Below, one piece after another: positions 22,013 through 30,495 of a stretch of 64,000 nucleotides of DNA. The stretch covers positions 1-64,000 of the forward strand of contig JAJRTE010000224.1 of assembly GCA_024278455.1 (NCBI GenBank). The letters are read 5' to 3'. The DNA comes from Myxococcota bacterium. GTDB lineage: Bacteria; Myxococcota_A; UBA796; JAJRTE01. How positions within the stretch are numbered: position 1 is the stretch's first letter; every line of letters starts with the position of its first letter. A program made the position numbers and the translations under genes. Below the pieces are notes generated by a model. The model made no database searches. It saw only the letters and a program-made list of their open reading frames with translations, and was not told where the DNA came from.

Positions 22013-22441
22013 TCAAGGCGGTGGATGTTCAACACAGAGACACACCGAGCAAGCCATTCGTGCGGTCCCGGAGGCCTCGTGGGACAATTTGACCGCCACG
22101 GGCCGGCAGTCTGTCGATGGGATCGAGGAATAAGGGCCATATCCCAGGATGAGCCTGCAGATGAAGGGCTGATCGAGCCTGATGGAACGGGAGAGTTCCT
22201 TGTGGAGACGCTTGGTTTCGGCCTCGAGCAGGGCGACTCGGGCTTTGGCCTCTGAGAGTTGCTTTTCCAGGGTATTGCGGCACCCAGTTTCCGGGCGGGG
22301 ACCGGTAGGTCTGGGAAGAAGAACCTCGACAACCCTTTTCTCGTAGCGACTGAAGGTCTGGCGAAAGAGCCCCGCAAACGCGCTGACATCAGTGAGTGAT
22401 TCCGAACGCCATGCCCGTGTGCGGGGTCCCCCTCGAGCCAA
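22013..22441 (-). other. Possible degenerate coding remnant with a coiled coil
   Basis: An open frame in a gap between genes. Its middle reads as a genuine amphipathic coiled coil (NTLEKQLSEAKARVALLEAE, then TKRLHKELSRSI), but both ends look non-coding (Cys/Pro-rich) and no good start or ribosome site is visible. It could be the remains of a transposase or DNA-binding gene; I cannot place it in a family. Confidence 0.25.
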
Positions 22442-22447
22442 ACACCG

Positions 22448-23185
22448 CTACTTCCTCAACCAATTCTCCACATCCCCCACCGACCGCCACTCGCGAGGCT
22501 GCTTCTGCAAGCGGCGAGCGGCGTTTCGGATCGCCTCGAGGCGCCCCGGCACCACGTTGGACCACCGGGGGTGCCACTTCGGAAAGGCCGCGGGCCGGAG
22601 CATGCTTTCCACCGCCTGCGTATTCGCGCTCCCAACCAGCCACTCGAGGATTCGGAGGAAGAGTTCGGCCCCGGTCGAAACGTTCTGGTCCAGTCTGACG
22701 ACCACCGCCTCGACGGCCCATCCGCCCACGTGCGGGAGATGGCGCTCCCGGAGCCACCACTTTAGCGCTCGAGCCGCGTGCTGCCTGCGAACCGCGCCGT
22801 AGAACTGCTCCCGATTGGGGAGCGGACGGCTTCCGAACGCAGCATTGGCGAAGGCGATGTCGATGTGGGGCCCGCCGGACGGAGGCTCCACCCGGATGAT
22901 GTGGGCACCCGGCCGCGCCGTTCGGCCCAGTTCGGTCGTGAGGCGCGCCGCGAGGTCCGTCCGCTGCTTCAGGGTGACCGGCTCCTTGGTGCTCACGCAC
23001 AGGTCGATGTCGCTCCCCAGGATCGACGTCCCCTTGCGTTGAGAGCCGGCCAGATGGACCTGTCCCCTCAGTTCCTGCTGGACGATACGAGAGATCGTGT
23101 TTATCAACACGTTGTCTTCGCGTGCTTTCTTCCAGGCGATGCTATTGGCCCACGCCTCGAAGTATCCGTCCGGCTTGCTCCCCAT
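22448..23185 (-). CDS. Pol-beta-fold nucleotidyltransferase (MNT- or OAS/CD-NTase-like)
   Basis: 245 residues. The N-terminal half has the nucleotidyltransferase signature GSQRKGTSILGSDIDLCV, an exact G-S-x10-D-x-D, with the third carboxylate in HIDIAFA about 55 residues later. The C-terminal half has helices reminiscent of the OAS/CD-NTase second domain (ARALKWWLRERHLPHVGG, then WAVEAVVVRL). Such enzymes either modify a partner protein or RNA (MNT antitoxins AMPylate HEPN toxins) or make cyclic oligonucleotides (CBASS). It follows the HEPN-like gene by 43 bases on the same strand, favouring a two-gene module. The ATG at 23185 has a GGAG eight bases upstream. No known CBASS effector or Cap2/Cap3 accessory gene is adjacent, so the CBASS reading is weaker. 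Confidence 0.75.
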   Translation of the reverse strand: MGSKPDGYFEAWANSIAWKKAREDNVLINTISRIVQQELRGQVHLAGSQRKGTSILGSDIDLCVSTKEPVTLKQRTDLAARLTTELGRTARPGAHIIRVEPPSGGPHIDIAFANAAFGSRPLPNREQFYGAVRRQHAARALKWWLRERHLPHVGGWAVEAVVVRLDQNVSTGAELFLRILEWLVGSANTQAVESMLRPAAFPKWHPRWSNVVPGRLEAIRNAARRLQKQPREWRSVGDVENWLRK

Positions 23186-23228
23186 GCGATGTCTCCTCGA
23201 GCCCGTGACGCGGGGGGCACTCCCCGCG

Positions 23229-23903
23229 TCAGGCAGAATGTTTGCGAATGAACAGGGCGATGCCTTCGATCATCAGGCGGATCTCGTCTGGCTTGATCTC
23301 CGGGTCTCCCCGGTGTGCGGCGCGGTTCCTGATCTTCGCCCAGTTCTTGATCGAGCGGTTTTCGCTCGCGTCGATGTATCGGTCCGCGATGAGCTTCTCC
23401 CGCAGTTCCCACAGGGTGTAGCGGTGAGGGTCCGGGTCGGTCGCAGAGAGGATTCCCTTTTTGATACACAGGTTCCGGAGGTGCTGCTCGAGCGCCCCGC
23501 CGGCCATGACGGCTGCGGCGTCCAGGAACCCTTCGCCGAGGAAATGGCTGGCAATGTCCAGGAGATTGGAGAAGAGGTCGGCCCGGACCAGCTCCTCCCA
23601 GCGCCTCAGGTATCCCTGTTCGATATCCTCACGCAGGGCGCGAAGGTAACCGACCAGCACTTCCAGGTTGTCGGGGCTCTCGGTCCCGTGCTGCTTCAGG
23701 GTGACCGCGGTGAGCTTGCGATAGCGGTGGCCGTCGGGGGTCAGGGAGTCGATGGTCGACGAAAGCCTGGCGATCAGCTCCGCCACCTCGGAGCGGGACA
23801 GGTGGGCGTAGTCCCCCGGCTTCCGCTCCTTGCCGACAAGTTCGTCGTGCCGGGCCAGCGCGGCGTCGATCTGTTGGATGATCGTATTCTTCCGTTCCTG
23901 CAT
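23229..23903 (-). CDS. HEPN-like protein with RX4H motif, candidate RNase toxin
   Basis: 224 residues. The C-terminal half resembles HEPN-fold proteins: GALEQHLRNLCIKKGI, a long helix, then WAKIRNRAAHRGDPEIKPDE, in which R-N-R-A-A-H satisfies the R-x4-H motif that forms the composite RNase active site of HEPN dimers, and finally a helix typical of the family (IRLMIEGIALFIRK). The N-terminal half is helical and unrecognised. The ATG at 23903 has GTGAGG five bases upstream; the longer frame to 24176 is not supported. The pairing with a GSx10DxD nucleotidyltransferase immediately downstream matches the HEPN/MNT toxin-antitoxin theme, although both proteins are larger than minimal versions. Role inferred, not shown. 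Confidence 0.7.
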   Translation of the reverse strand: MQERKNTIIQQIDAALARHDELVGKERKPGDYAHLSRSEVAELIARLSSTIDSLTPDGHRYRKLTAVTLKQHGTESPDNLEVLVGYLRALREDIEQGYLRRWEELVRADLFSNLLDIASHFLGEGFLDAAAVMAGGALEQHLRNLCIKKGILSATDPDPHRYTLWELREKLIADRYIDASENRSIKNWAKIRNRAAHRGDPEIKPDEIRLMIEGIALFIRKHSA

Positions 23904-24204
23904 GCAGGCCTCACGCTGTTTTGCTGGGGTCCACATTCCTCGTCGGTGATGGGAGCATACCTCTGGACTCGTGTGTTCCGCAAGCTCATTCGGGGAGACA
24001 TTTTCAAGCATTTCGAAGATTGACGAACGGCCGGATATTGCGGTAGGTTGAGCCCTGCCGCAGGGGAACCGGTGGGTGCTGGAGCCTGCGGCGTCCTGAT
24101 GACCTCGAGTCGAGTTCGATTCGGACTGGCGTGCCGTGCCCCGGCGGGGGGAGAGATCGTTACCTCGTCTCTCCACGGGGCTCCGGCAAGGTGGAAGGGT
24201 GGAA

Positions 24205-24780
24205 ATGGCGAAGCGAGCAAAGCAATATCGATGGGTTGGCGTGCACGTCGTCCTGGCTGCGGCTCTTGTCGCAGCGGCACCGGCGCTTCAATCGGAAGGA
24301 GGGGCCACGGCAGCGGCGCCAACGACGAACGGTCCAGCAGGAGGTGCCGGCGCTGTCGTGCCGGGCGAGCCTGCCCCCCCTTTCGTCCTCGAGATGGACT
24401 CGGGCCAGCGGCTGACCAGCGCAGACCTCCGGGGCAAGGTGGTCGTACTGAATCTCTGGGCGTCCTGGTGTCCGCCCTGCCTCGAGGAGCTGCCTTCCCT
24501 CGAGCGGCTCCGCCGCCAACTCGATGGCTCGAATGTCGTGGTGATCGGCGTGTCGGTGGACAAGGACTGGGCCGATGTGCGGAAAGTCGTCGAGAAGACC
24601 GGCGCCAAGGTCACCATGGCCCTGGACCCGGAACAGAAGGTGGCCCGGTCGTTCGGCACGAGCAAGTTCCCCGAAACCTACATCCTGGACCGGAACGGGG
24701 TGGTGGTTCGCAAGCTCATCGGGGAGCAGATCTGGGACCGCGGAGATTTCGTGACCTATCTGCAAGCCCTGGGCAGGTAG
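24205..24780 (+). CDS. TlpA/ResA-like periplasmic thiol-disulfide oxidoreductase
   Basis: 191 residues. A membrane-targeting signal (VHVVLAAALVAAAPAL) is followed by an Ala/Gly-rich linker and a thioredoxin fold of the AhpC/TSA-redoxin type, residues about 55-190. The active site is WASWCPPC, the CPPC form seen in TlpA/ResA/CcmG reductases, and the cis-proline region is KFPETYILD. Such proteins reduce specific periplasmic disulfides, for example in cytochrome c maturation, or act as thiol-based peroxidase-like enzymes. The ATG at 24205 has GGAAGGGTGGAA upstream; the frame is open to 24136 but that would displace the signal. It runs divergently from the HEPN gene and convergently with the methyltransferase gene. 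Confidence 0.9.
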   Translation: MAKRAKQYRWVGVHVVLAAALVAAAPALQSEGGATAAAPTTNGPAGGAGAVVPGEPAPPFVLEMDSGQRLTSADLRGKVVVLNLWASWCPPCLEELPSLERLRRQLDGSNVVVIGVSVDKDWADVRKVVEKTGAKVTMALDPEQKVARSFGTSKFPETYILDRNGVVVRKLIGEQIWDRGDFVTYLQALGR

Positions 24781-24898
24781 CCGAAACGGGTTCCCTGGCC
24801 AGCGCAGCGGCGAGCCGGCGGAAATCACGGGCCGCCATGGCCTCTCCACCCGGGGCAAGATCTCTTCCAGGACCTCGAGGCAGCACGCGCGGGTACGC

Positions 24899-25903
24899 TC
24901 AGCGAGGCTTGGTGCCCAGGATCATCCAGGCGCGGTCAGCCACCTCCTCCGCCGGGGAAGGCACGAATCCCGCCGCCGCCAGCCAACTCGAGACCTCGCC
25001 CGCCGTGTACGTTCGGCCCCGCTTCGTCCCGGCGAGCATGTTGACCGTGAACATGGCGGCGCCGGCCGGTGCGGTCCGGGTCTCGTCGATGAGGTTTTCC
25101 ACGACGCAGACCACGCCGCCCGGACGGACGTTGGGCTCGAGCCGCTCGAGCAGGGCGCGGTTTTCCTCGGGGCCCTCGGCGTGCAGGACCTGGGAGATGA
25201 GCACAACGTCCGCGGGCCCGCCGATGTCGAGTTCTTCCTCCCGGTAGAAGTCGCACACTCTCGTCTCGACCCTGCCGGCCAGCCCCCGCTTCGCAATCTG
25301 CTCCCTGGCGACTTCCACGGTCAGGGGGAGATCGACCAGCACAGCCTGGAGACGGGGGTTCCGCTCGGCAGCTTCGCACACATATTTGCCGGGACCGCCG
25401 CCAAGATCCACGAATCTCCGGCAATCCTCGAGCGGCAGGCGGTCGAGGATCGGTCCGACGCGATCCCGGCTCACCTCGGCCATGCCCAGGATGAAGTTCC
25501 GATTGGCCTTCCGGTCCGTCAGGGTGGCCTTCTCCCGTTCGGGTGTCTGTTTGCCAAGACGGATCGTCTCGTCGAGCAGCGCCCAACTCCGGAACATCTG
25601 GTTGCGGTGGGCCATGATGTGCGCAACCGAGTCGGGACCATCCCGGCGGAGGTGCCGGTCCGCGACCGGGGAGTTGGTGTAGCGGCCGTCTTCCTTGCCC
25701 AGCACACCGATCGCGCACAGACTGTCGAGCAGGATTTCCATGCCTCGAAGCGTCGTCTTCTCCGCTTCGGCAATCGCTCGAGCGGTGTTTCGGCCGGCGT
25801 GGATGTGGTCGAACACGTGGAATTCCACGCCCAGAAGCAGCACCTTGGACTGCTGGAACCCATTGGCCATCCGGTTGAGATCGTCGATCGTAAGCGCTGC
25901 CAC
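24899..25903 (-). CDS. SAM-dependent O-methyltransferase (Methyltransf_2 type)
   Basis: 334 residues, the usual length. Layout is that of the plant/bacterial small-molecule O-methyltransferases (family also containing CrtF, BchU and antibiotic O-methyltransferases): an N-terminal winged-helix dimerisation domain (about 1-110), then a Rossmann SAM-binding domain with motif I FVDLGGGPGKYV, the acidic loop VLVDLPLTVE and the general-base region ADVVLISQVLHAE. The H in QVLHAE corresponds to the usual catalytic His. The GTG at 25903 has AGGAG eight bases upstream. The substrate cannot be told; no pigment or polyketide genes are nearby. Confidence 0.88.
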   Translation of the reverse strand: MAALTIDDLNRMANGFQQSKVLLLGVEFHVFDHIHAGRNTARAIAEAEKTTLRGMEILLDSLCAIGVLGKEDGRYTNSPVADRHLRRDGPDSVAHIMAHRNQMFRSWALLDETIRLGKQTPEREKATLTDRKANRNFILGMAEVSRDRVGPILDRLPLEDCRRFVDLGGGPGKYVCEAAERNPRLQAVLVDLPLTVEVAREQIAKRGLAGRVETRVCDFYREEELDIGGPADVVLISQVLHAEGPEENRALLERLEPNVRPGGVVCVVENLIDETRTAPAGAAMFTVNMLAGTKRGRTYTAGEVSSWLAAAGFVPSPAEEVADRAWMILGTKPR

Positions 25904-26099
25904 GTCGCACTCCTCTTGGTGAGAGCAACCTTGTCGTGCATGGGCCGCCGCGCGGTGGGGGCTGCCCGAACCATGTTTGCGGGACAATGCCACGGAGGTC
26001 AAGCGGAAAGGGAGCGAGGAGGAGGCCGGGGCAGCCGGCGGTGGGGGCGAGATGGGGTAGGTGTAACCTGGTTGCCTGCCCCAACCTGCGCCGGGAATT

Positions 26100-26125
26100 G
26101 AAAAAAACGCCACGCACTTTTTTTC
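26100..26125. repeat. A7/T7 inverted repeat in an AT-rich island
   Basis: GAAAAAAA (26100-26107) and TTTTTTTC (26118-26125) form a perfect inverted repeat around a ten-base GC-rich centre, within an otherwise very GC-rich genome. It lies just upstream of the candidate promoter of the MopE/beta-helix gene and may act as an UP element or protein-binding site. Confidence 0.4.
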
Positions 26126-26147
26126 GTAATTATTCTCTGGTGTGCCC

Positions 26148-26177
26148 TTGACGTTGCTCTGGATGTGTGTGCATAAT
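26148..26177 (+). promoter_or_regulatory. Candidate sigma70 promoter of the MopE/beta-helix gene
   Basis: TTGACG (26148-26153), an 18-base spacer and CATAAT (26172-26177). The expected transcription start is near 26184, giving a 5' leader of about 200 bases before the ATG at 26386. AT-rich DNA directly upstream could enhance it. The rest of 25904-26385 holds no gene. Confidence 0.6.
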
Positions 26178-26385
26178 AGCTACCCGAGCCGGACGAATAC
26201 CAGGCTCGAGTGGTCAGTTCCTGGCATGGAAGGTGCCGGTTGGGAAATCGTGAATCAGCCGTAGACGGTGGTGCCGAGGGTGCCGCCGATACCGGAGCGG
26301 GTACCGTGGCCGAACCGCGAGGCGGGGCGCGCAGGTCGCAGCCTTGCGGCAACAACAACCCTACTGAGGAGAGGATCTATTGCCT

Positions 26386-29300
26386 ATGAGACCAAAGCTG
26401 CACCAGAGTTTCTCGCAACCACTCCTGTGGGCCCTCGTTCTCCCATTCAGCCTGGCAATGATGGGCCAGGATTCCTGTCCGAACACGACCGATGAGGATC
26501 AGGATGGGTGGGCGGTCGAAGAGGGTGACTGTGACGACACCAACCCCGAAGTCTACCCGGGTGCCGAAGAGGTATGCAACGGGATCGACGACAATTGTGA
26601 TGGTCAGGTCGACGAAGGTCTGCCGGTCGTCACGTACTACCCTGACGCCGACGGTGACGGCTACGGTGCGCCGCTCCCGGTCCAGGAAGCCTGTGAGCAG
26701 CCCGAGGGCTTCGTGGAGGTGCCGGGAGACTGCAATGACCGGGACGAAACGATCAATCCGGACGCGGAAGAGATCTGCGACGGGATCGACAACGACTGCA
26801 ACGATGTGGTCGACGATGCGGCGGACGCCCCCCAGTGGTGGGTGGACGCCGATGGCGACGGTTACGGTGCGGTGTGGCCTCCTCCTATTCGGAACTGCGA
26901 GCAGCCGGAAGGGTATGCAGCCGAGCCGGGAGACTGTGACGACGAGAACCCGGATGTCAATCCGGCCGCAGAGGAGGTGTGCAACGGGATCGACGACAAC
27001 TGCGACGGTCGTGTCGACGAAGGCACCGGTGTCAAGACGGTCTACCCGGACATCGACGGGGACGGCTACGGAGACGCCGATGGCGCCGTGACCACCTGTG
27101 AGCCCATGCCCGGTTACATCCTGGTCGGCGGTGACTGCGACGACGAGAACCCCGACGTCAATCCCGGGATGGAGGATGTGTGCAACGGGATCGACGACAA
27201 CTGCGACGGCGAGGTCGACGAGAACGGCGGTCCGGTGACCTGGTACCCGGACCACGACGGCGACGGGTACGGTGCGGCTCGGCCCACGATCACGTCTTGC
27301 GACCAGCCACCGGGACACGTTGCCGAAGACGGTGACTGCGACGATGAGAACCCCGAGGTCAATCCCGGAGCCGAGGATGTGTGCGACGGCGTGGACAACG
27401 ATTGCGACGGAGACATCGACAACGGCCTGACCGCCGAGACCTACTATCCCGACGCCGATGGCGACGGGTTCGGCGCGCCCGAGCCATCGATCGTCGAGTG
27501 CCACCCTGTACCGGGCTACGTGAAGGTGAGCGGCGACTGCGACGACCAGGACCCGGCTGTCAACCCTGCCGCAGAGGAGGTTTGCGACCAGGTTGACAAC
27601 AACTGCGACGGCCAGGTCGATGAGGGGCTCGAAACCTACACCTGGTACCGCGACCGTGACGGCGATGGATACGGTGTCCTGGTGGGCGCCGTGCAGGACT
27701 GCGCACAGCCGGACGGGTACGCCACGATGAGCGGTGATTGCGACGACGCCAATCCCAACATCAACCCCGGCGCCGACGAAGTGTGCAACGGCTTGGACGA
27801 CAACTGCAACGGCGAAATCGACGAAGGCGGCGGGCTGGCGACCTGGTATGCCGACAACGACGGCGACGGCTATGGCGTCGATACCGACACCCTCGAGAGC
27901 TGTGAACAGCCTCCCGGATACGCGGCCCAGGACGGTGACTGCAACGATAGCAACAGCGCCATCCACCCGTTCGCCGACGAGGTCTGCGACACGCTGGACA
28001 ACAACTGCAACGGTACCGCCGATGAGAACGCCATCGACGCCACCCCGTGGTATGCCGATGCCGATGGCGACGGGTTCGGTACCTCGACCGACATCGTCAT
28101 CGCATGCTCCGCGCCCCCGGGCTACGTGGACAACAACATCGACTGCGACGACGGTGACCACACCGTCTTTCCGGGAGCGGAGGAGATCTGCGAGGACGGT
28201 ATCGACCAGGATTGCGACGGCGTCGACGCTGTCTGCCCCACCGTGGACAATGACGGCGACGGCTACGACCAAGACGTGGACTGCAACGACAACGACCCCA
28301 CCATCCATCCCGGAGCGCCCGAAGTGTGCGGGGACGGTATCGACCAGGACTGCGATGGCTCCGACGAAGCTTGCCCCACCGTGGACAATGACGGCGACGG
28401 CTACGACGAAGACGTGGACTGTAACGACAACGACGCCACGATCTATCCCGGAGCGCCCGAAGTGTGCGGGGACGGCATCGACCAGGACTGCGATGGCTCC
28501 GACGAAGCCTGCCCTTGCACCGACCAGGACGGAGACGGCTTCTGTGTGGAAGACGATTGCGACGATACCGACCCCGCTGTCAACCCCGACGCGACGGAGG
28601 TGTGCGACGGCGTGGACAACGATTGCGACGGGAGCGTCGACGAAGGCTTCGTTGCCGGCGGCCCGGGCTGGTGGTACGACGAGGACGGTGACGGCTTCGG
28701 AGGCGTGACCGCGGCAGAAGGAGACTGCCTGCCCGAGGGGTCGGTCATCCACGTGCGCGGCGACTGCGACGACCAGGACGCCACGGTCCATCCGGGCGCC
28801 CCGGACCAGGCCGGTGACGGCGTGGACCAGGACTGCGGCGGTACCGACGCACCCGAGCCCCACGTCGGGCTCAGTACCGGATCCTACCCCTCCATCGCCA
28901 ACGCGTTGGCTTCCGCCACGGACGGCGTGACGGTGTGGGTCGGCCCAGGCACCTACTTCGAGGGGAACCTGAGCTTCAGCGGCAGAAGCGTCGCCCTCGC
29001 TTCCACCCACTACGCAGAGGACACCGTCGTCGACGCTGGTGGAGCCTCCACCGTGTTCGCGTTCACCAGCGGCGAGGATACGTCGGCGGTCCTCAACGGC
29101 TTCACCTTGACCGGCGGATCCGCCCTCGAAGGCGGGGCAGTCTATGTCGCCGCGTCCAGCCCCACCATCACGTACTGTGTCCTCACCGGCAACTACGCAT
29201 CGGACAAGGGAGGTGCCGTGTACGTGGTCGATGGAACACCCGTCATCACCGATACGCGGATCACCGGAAACAGTACGGGAGCGTCCGGAATGGGCGGCGG

Positions 29301-30159
29301 CGTCTACCTCGACAACGCCAAGGCCAAGATCTTCTACTCCACCATTGAAAACAACACGGCATACAGTGGCGGGGCCATCTACTTCTACTATGCCGACGCC
29401 GAGGTGCGAAACGTGCGCATGCTCACAAACGCCGCGGATTACAAGGGCGGTGGCTTCTTTACCGACTACTCGAGCCCCACGATCACCAATTCGGTCGTGG
29501 CGTTCAACGAGTCCGTGGCAAATGGCGGCGGCATGTTCCTTTCGGGCAGGACGCCGAACATCAGGCATTGCCTGTTCTATGGCAACTACTCCAACAACAA
29601 GGGCGGCGCCGGGCACCTCTACTACTCCAGCCCAACCCTCATCCACTGCGTGTTCGTCAACAATGGCGCCGCGGTTCAGACAGGGGGGCTGAATCTCTAC
29701 GCAAGCACCACCAAGCCCGTCATCTACAACAGTGTGTTCGCCTACAACAGCTCCTACAACCTCTATCTGAACACGGGTGCCGGTCTGCCGGTGCCGAACG
29801 TGACCTACTCTTGCCTGTACAATCCGCCGGGCGAAGACAACCACAACCTGGCGTCCGTGGACCCGACCAACCTCCTCGTCGAGCCCGAATTCCTGGAATA
29901 TGACGCCAGCGGGATCCCGAGCAACTTCCACCTCGCCCTGGGTTCCCCTCTCGTCGATTCCGGCGGGAACGCCTACTCCCTGGACCCGGACGGGACCAAC
30001 GCCGACATGGGCAACTACGGCGGGGGCAACGCCGTGAGGTGGGACCTCGACCACGACGGGTTCCTGGACTACTTCTGGCCAGGCTATCTCGATGACGCCC
30101 CGGCAGGGTACGACCCGGCGGACTACGACCGGGACGACACCAACGCCGCCGTGCACTGA
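26386..30159 (+). CDS. Exported MopE-repeat/right-handed beta-helix protein
   Basis: About 1,257 residues. A signal peptide (LLWALVLPFSLAMMG) is followed by about 13-14 MopE-type Asp/Cys repeats to residue about 815, each with GDCDD-x-NP-x-x-x-PGA-x-E-x-C-x-G-x-D-[DN]-[DN]-CDG and a YPDADGDGYG-like element, inferred to bind divalent metal. The C-terminal 440 residues are a beta-helix of short Asn/Gly-rich coils (GGAVYVAASSPTITYCVLTG, GGGVYLDNAKAKIFYSTIEN), as in polymorphic outer-membrane repeats and pectate-lyase-like proteins, closing with NYGGG and an Asp-rich tail (DLDHDGFLDYF). A surface or matrix structural role is inferred. The ATG at 26386 and a TTG at 26380 are both in reach of the GAGGAGAGGA at 26366-26375; the ATG is preferred. 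Confidence 0.87.
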   Translation: MRPKLHQSFSQPLLWALVLPFSLAMMGQDSCPNTTDEDQDGWAVEEGDCDDTNPEVYPGAEEVCNGIDDNCDGQVDEGLPVVTYYPDADGDGYGAPLPVQEACEQPEGFVEVPGDCNDRDETINPDAEEICDGIDNDCNDVVDDAADAPQWWVDADGDGYGAVWPPPIRNCEQPEGYAAEPGDCDDENPDVNPAAEEVCNGIDDNCDGRVDEGTGVKTVYPDIDGDGYGDADGAVTTCEPMPGYILVGGDCDDENPDVNPGMEDVCNGIDDNCDGEVDENGGPVTWYPDHDGDGYGAARPTITSCDQPPGHVAEDGDCDDENPEVNPGAEDVCDGVDNDCDGDIDNGLTAETYYPDADGDGFGAPEPSIVECHPVPGYVKVSGDCDDQDPAVNPAAEEVCDQVDNNCDGQVDEGLETYTWYRDRDGDGYGVLVGAVQDCAQPDGYATMSGDCDDANPNINPGADEVCNGLDDNCNGEIDEGGGLATWYADNDGDGYGVDTDTLESCEQPPGYAAQDGDCNDSNSAIHPFADEVCDTLDNNCNGTADENAIDATPWYADADGDGFGTSTDIVIACSAPPGYVDNNIDCDDGDHTVFPGAEEICEDGIDQDCDGVDAVCPTVDNDGDGYDQDVDCNDNDPTIHPGAPEVCGDGIDQDCDGSDEACPTVDNDGDGYDEDVDCNDNDATIYPGAPEVCGDGIDQDCDGSDEACPCTDQDGDGFCVEDDCDDTDPAVNPDATEVCDGVDNDCDGSVDEGFVAGGPGWWYDEDGDGFGGVTAAEGDCLPEGSVIHVRGDCDDQDATVHPGAPDQAGDGVDQDCGGTDAPEPHVGLSTGSYPSIANALASATDGVTVWVGPGTYFEGNLSFSGRSVALASTHYAEDTVVDAGGASTVFAFTSGEDTSAVLNGFTLTGGSALEGGAVYVAASSPTITYCVLTGNYASDKGGAVYVVDGTPVITDTRITGNSTGASGMGGGVYLDNAKAKIFYSTIENNTAYSGGAIYFYYADAEVRNVRMLTNAADYKGGGFFTDYSSPTITNSVVAFNESVANGGGMFLSGRTPNIRHCLFYGNYSNNKGGAGHLYYSSPTLIHCVFVNNGAAVQTGGLNLYASTTKPVIYNSVFAYNSSYNLYLNTGAGLPVPNVTYSCLYNPPGEDNHNLASVDPTNLLVEPEFLEYDASGIPSNFHLALGSPLVDSGGNAYSLDPDGTNADMGNYGGGNAVRWDLDHDGFLDYFWPGYLDDAPAGYDPADYDRDDTNAAVH
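28243..28518 (+). repeat. Near-identical pair of 138-bp coding repeats
   Basis: Two adjacent 138-base units (28243-28380 and 28381-28518) within the MopE/beta-helix gene differ at only a few positions. Each encodes 46 residues with VDNDGDGYDxDVDCNDND and APEVCGDGIDQDCDGSDEAC. This is a recent tandem duplication of a different, shorter MopE variant from that in the lipoprotein at 9-12.7 kb. Confidence 0.85.
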
Positions 30160-30182
30160 CCTACCTGCCTGGATAGCGTGCC

Positions 30183-30204
30183 GGCTGCCGCGCGCGCGGC
30201 AGCC
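30183..30204. terminator. Strong GC hairpin after the MopE/beta-helix gene
   Basis: GGCTGCCG, a six-base CGCGCG centre and CGGCAGCC form a perfect 8-bp stem (extendable through the loop) starting 24 bases after the stop codon. The following DNA is GCTTTCCCCCCTTTCCC, so the U tract is interrupted; it may work as an intrinsic or factor-assisted terminator. Confidence 0.5.
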
Positions 30205-30495
30205 GCTTTCCCCCCTTTCCCTGTCCTTCTTGCCGTTTTCTCGCTACACCAGCTCTCCACGGCGATGTCAACAGCATGGAGCCAAGCGGCCCACGGGGTC
30301 CGTCTGTGCATGTCGTCGCAGCAGCAGGTCCGGCAACGGGTGGAAGAGGGGGCGCCGAGTCTGCCAGGTCCGCAGATGGTGACCATTGGCTCGAGAGGTC
30401 CCGGACGCGCACGCAGGCCGGCTGGCTGTCCATGGCCCGGCGCCAGGTGGTCGGCAGGGAAAGGAAGGGGGTCGGGGTAGAGCGTTCCAGCGGGA
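30205..30495. other. Intergenic region between convergent genes
   Basis: About 290 bases between the MopE/beta-helix gene and the papain-fold lipoprotein gene. No coding sequence, promoter or second hairpin was recognised. Confidence 0.4.

Noticed and set aside
22448-23903. Calling the locus a CBASS system outright
   Set aside because: No recognised CBASS effector, Cap2 or Cap3 gene is adjacent, and the NTase assignment between MNT and CD-NTase is unresolved.
26100-26125. A7/T7 inverted repeat as a bidirectional intrinsic terminator
   Set aside because: The stem would be all A-U with a GC-rich loop, and neither flanking gene ends nearby; both start away from it.
26377-30156. A 1,259-residue open frame on the minus strand exactly opposite the MopE/beta-helix gene
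   Set aside because: Asp/Val-rich coding with GAC/GTC codons leaves the antisense frame open by symmetry. The translated antisense has no signal, domain or ribosome site, while the plus-strand gene has a promoter, signal peptide and recognisable repeats.
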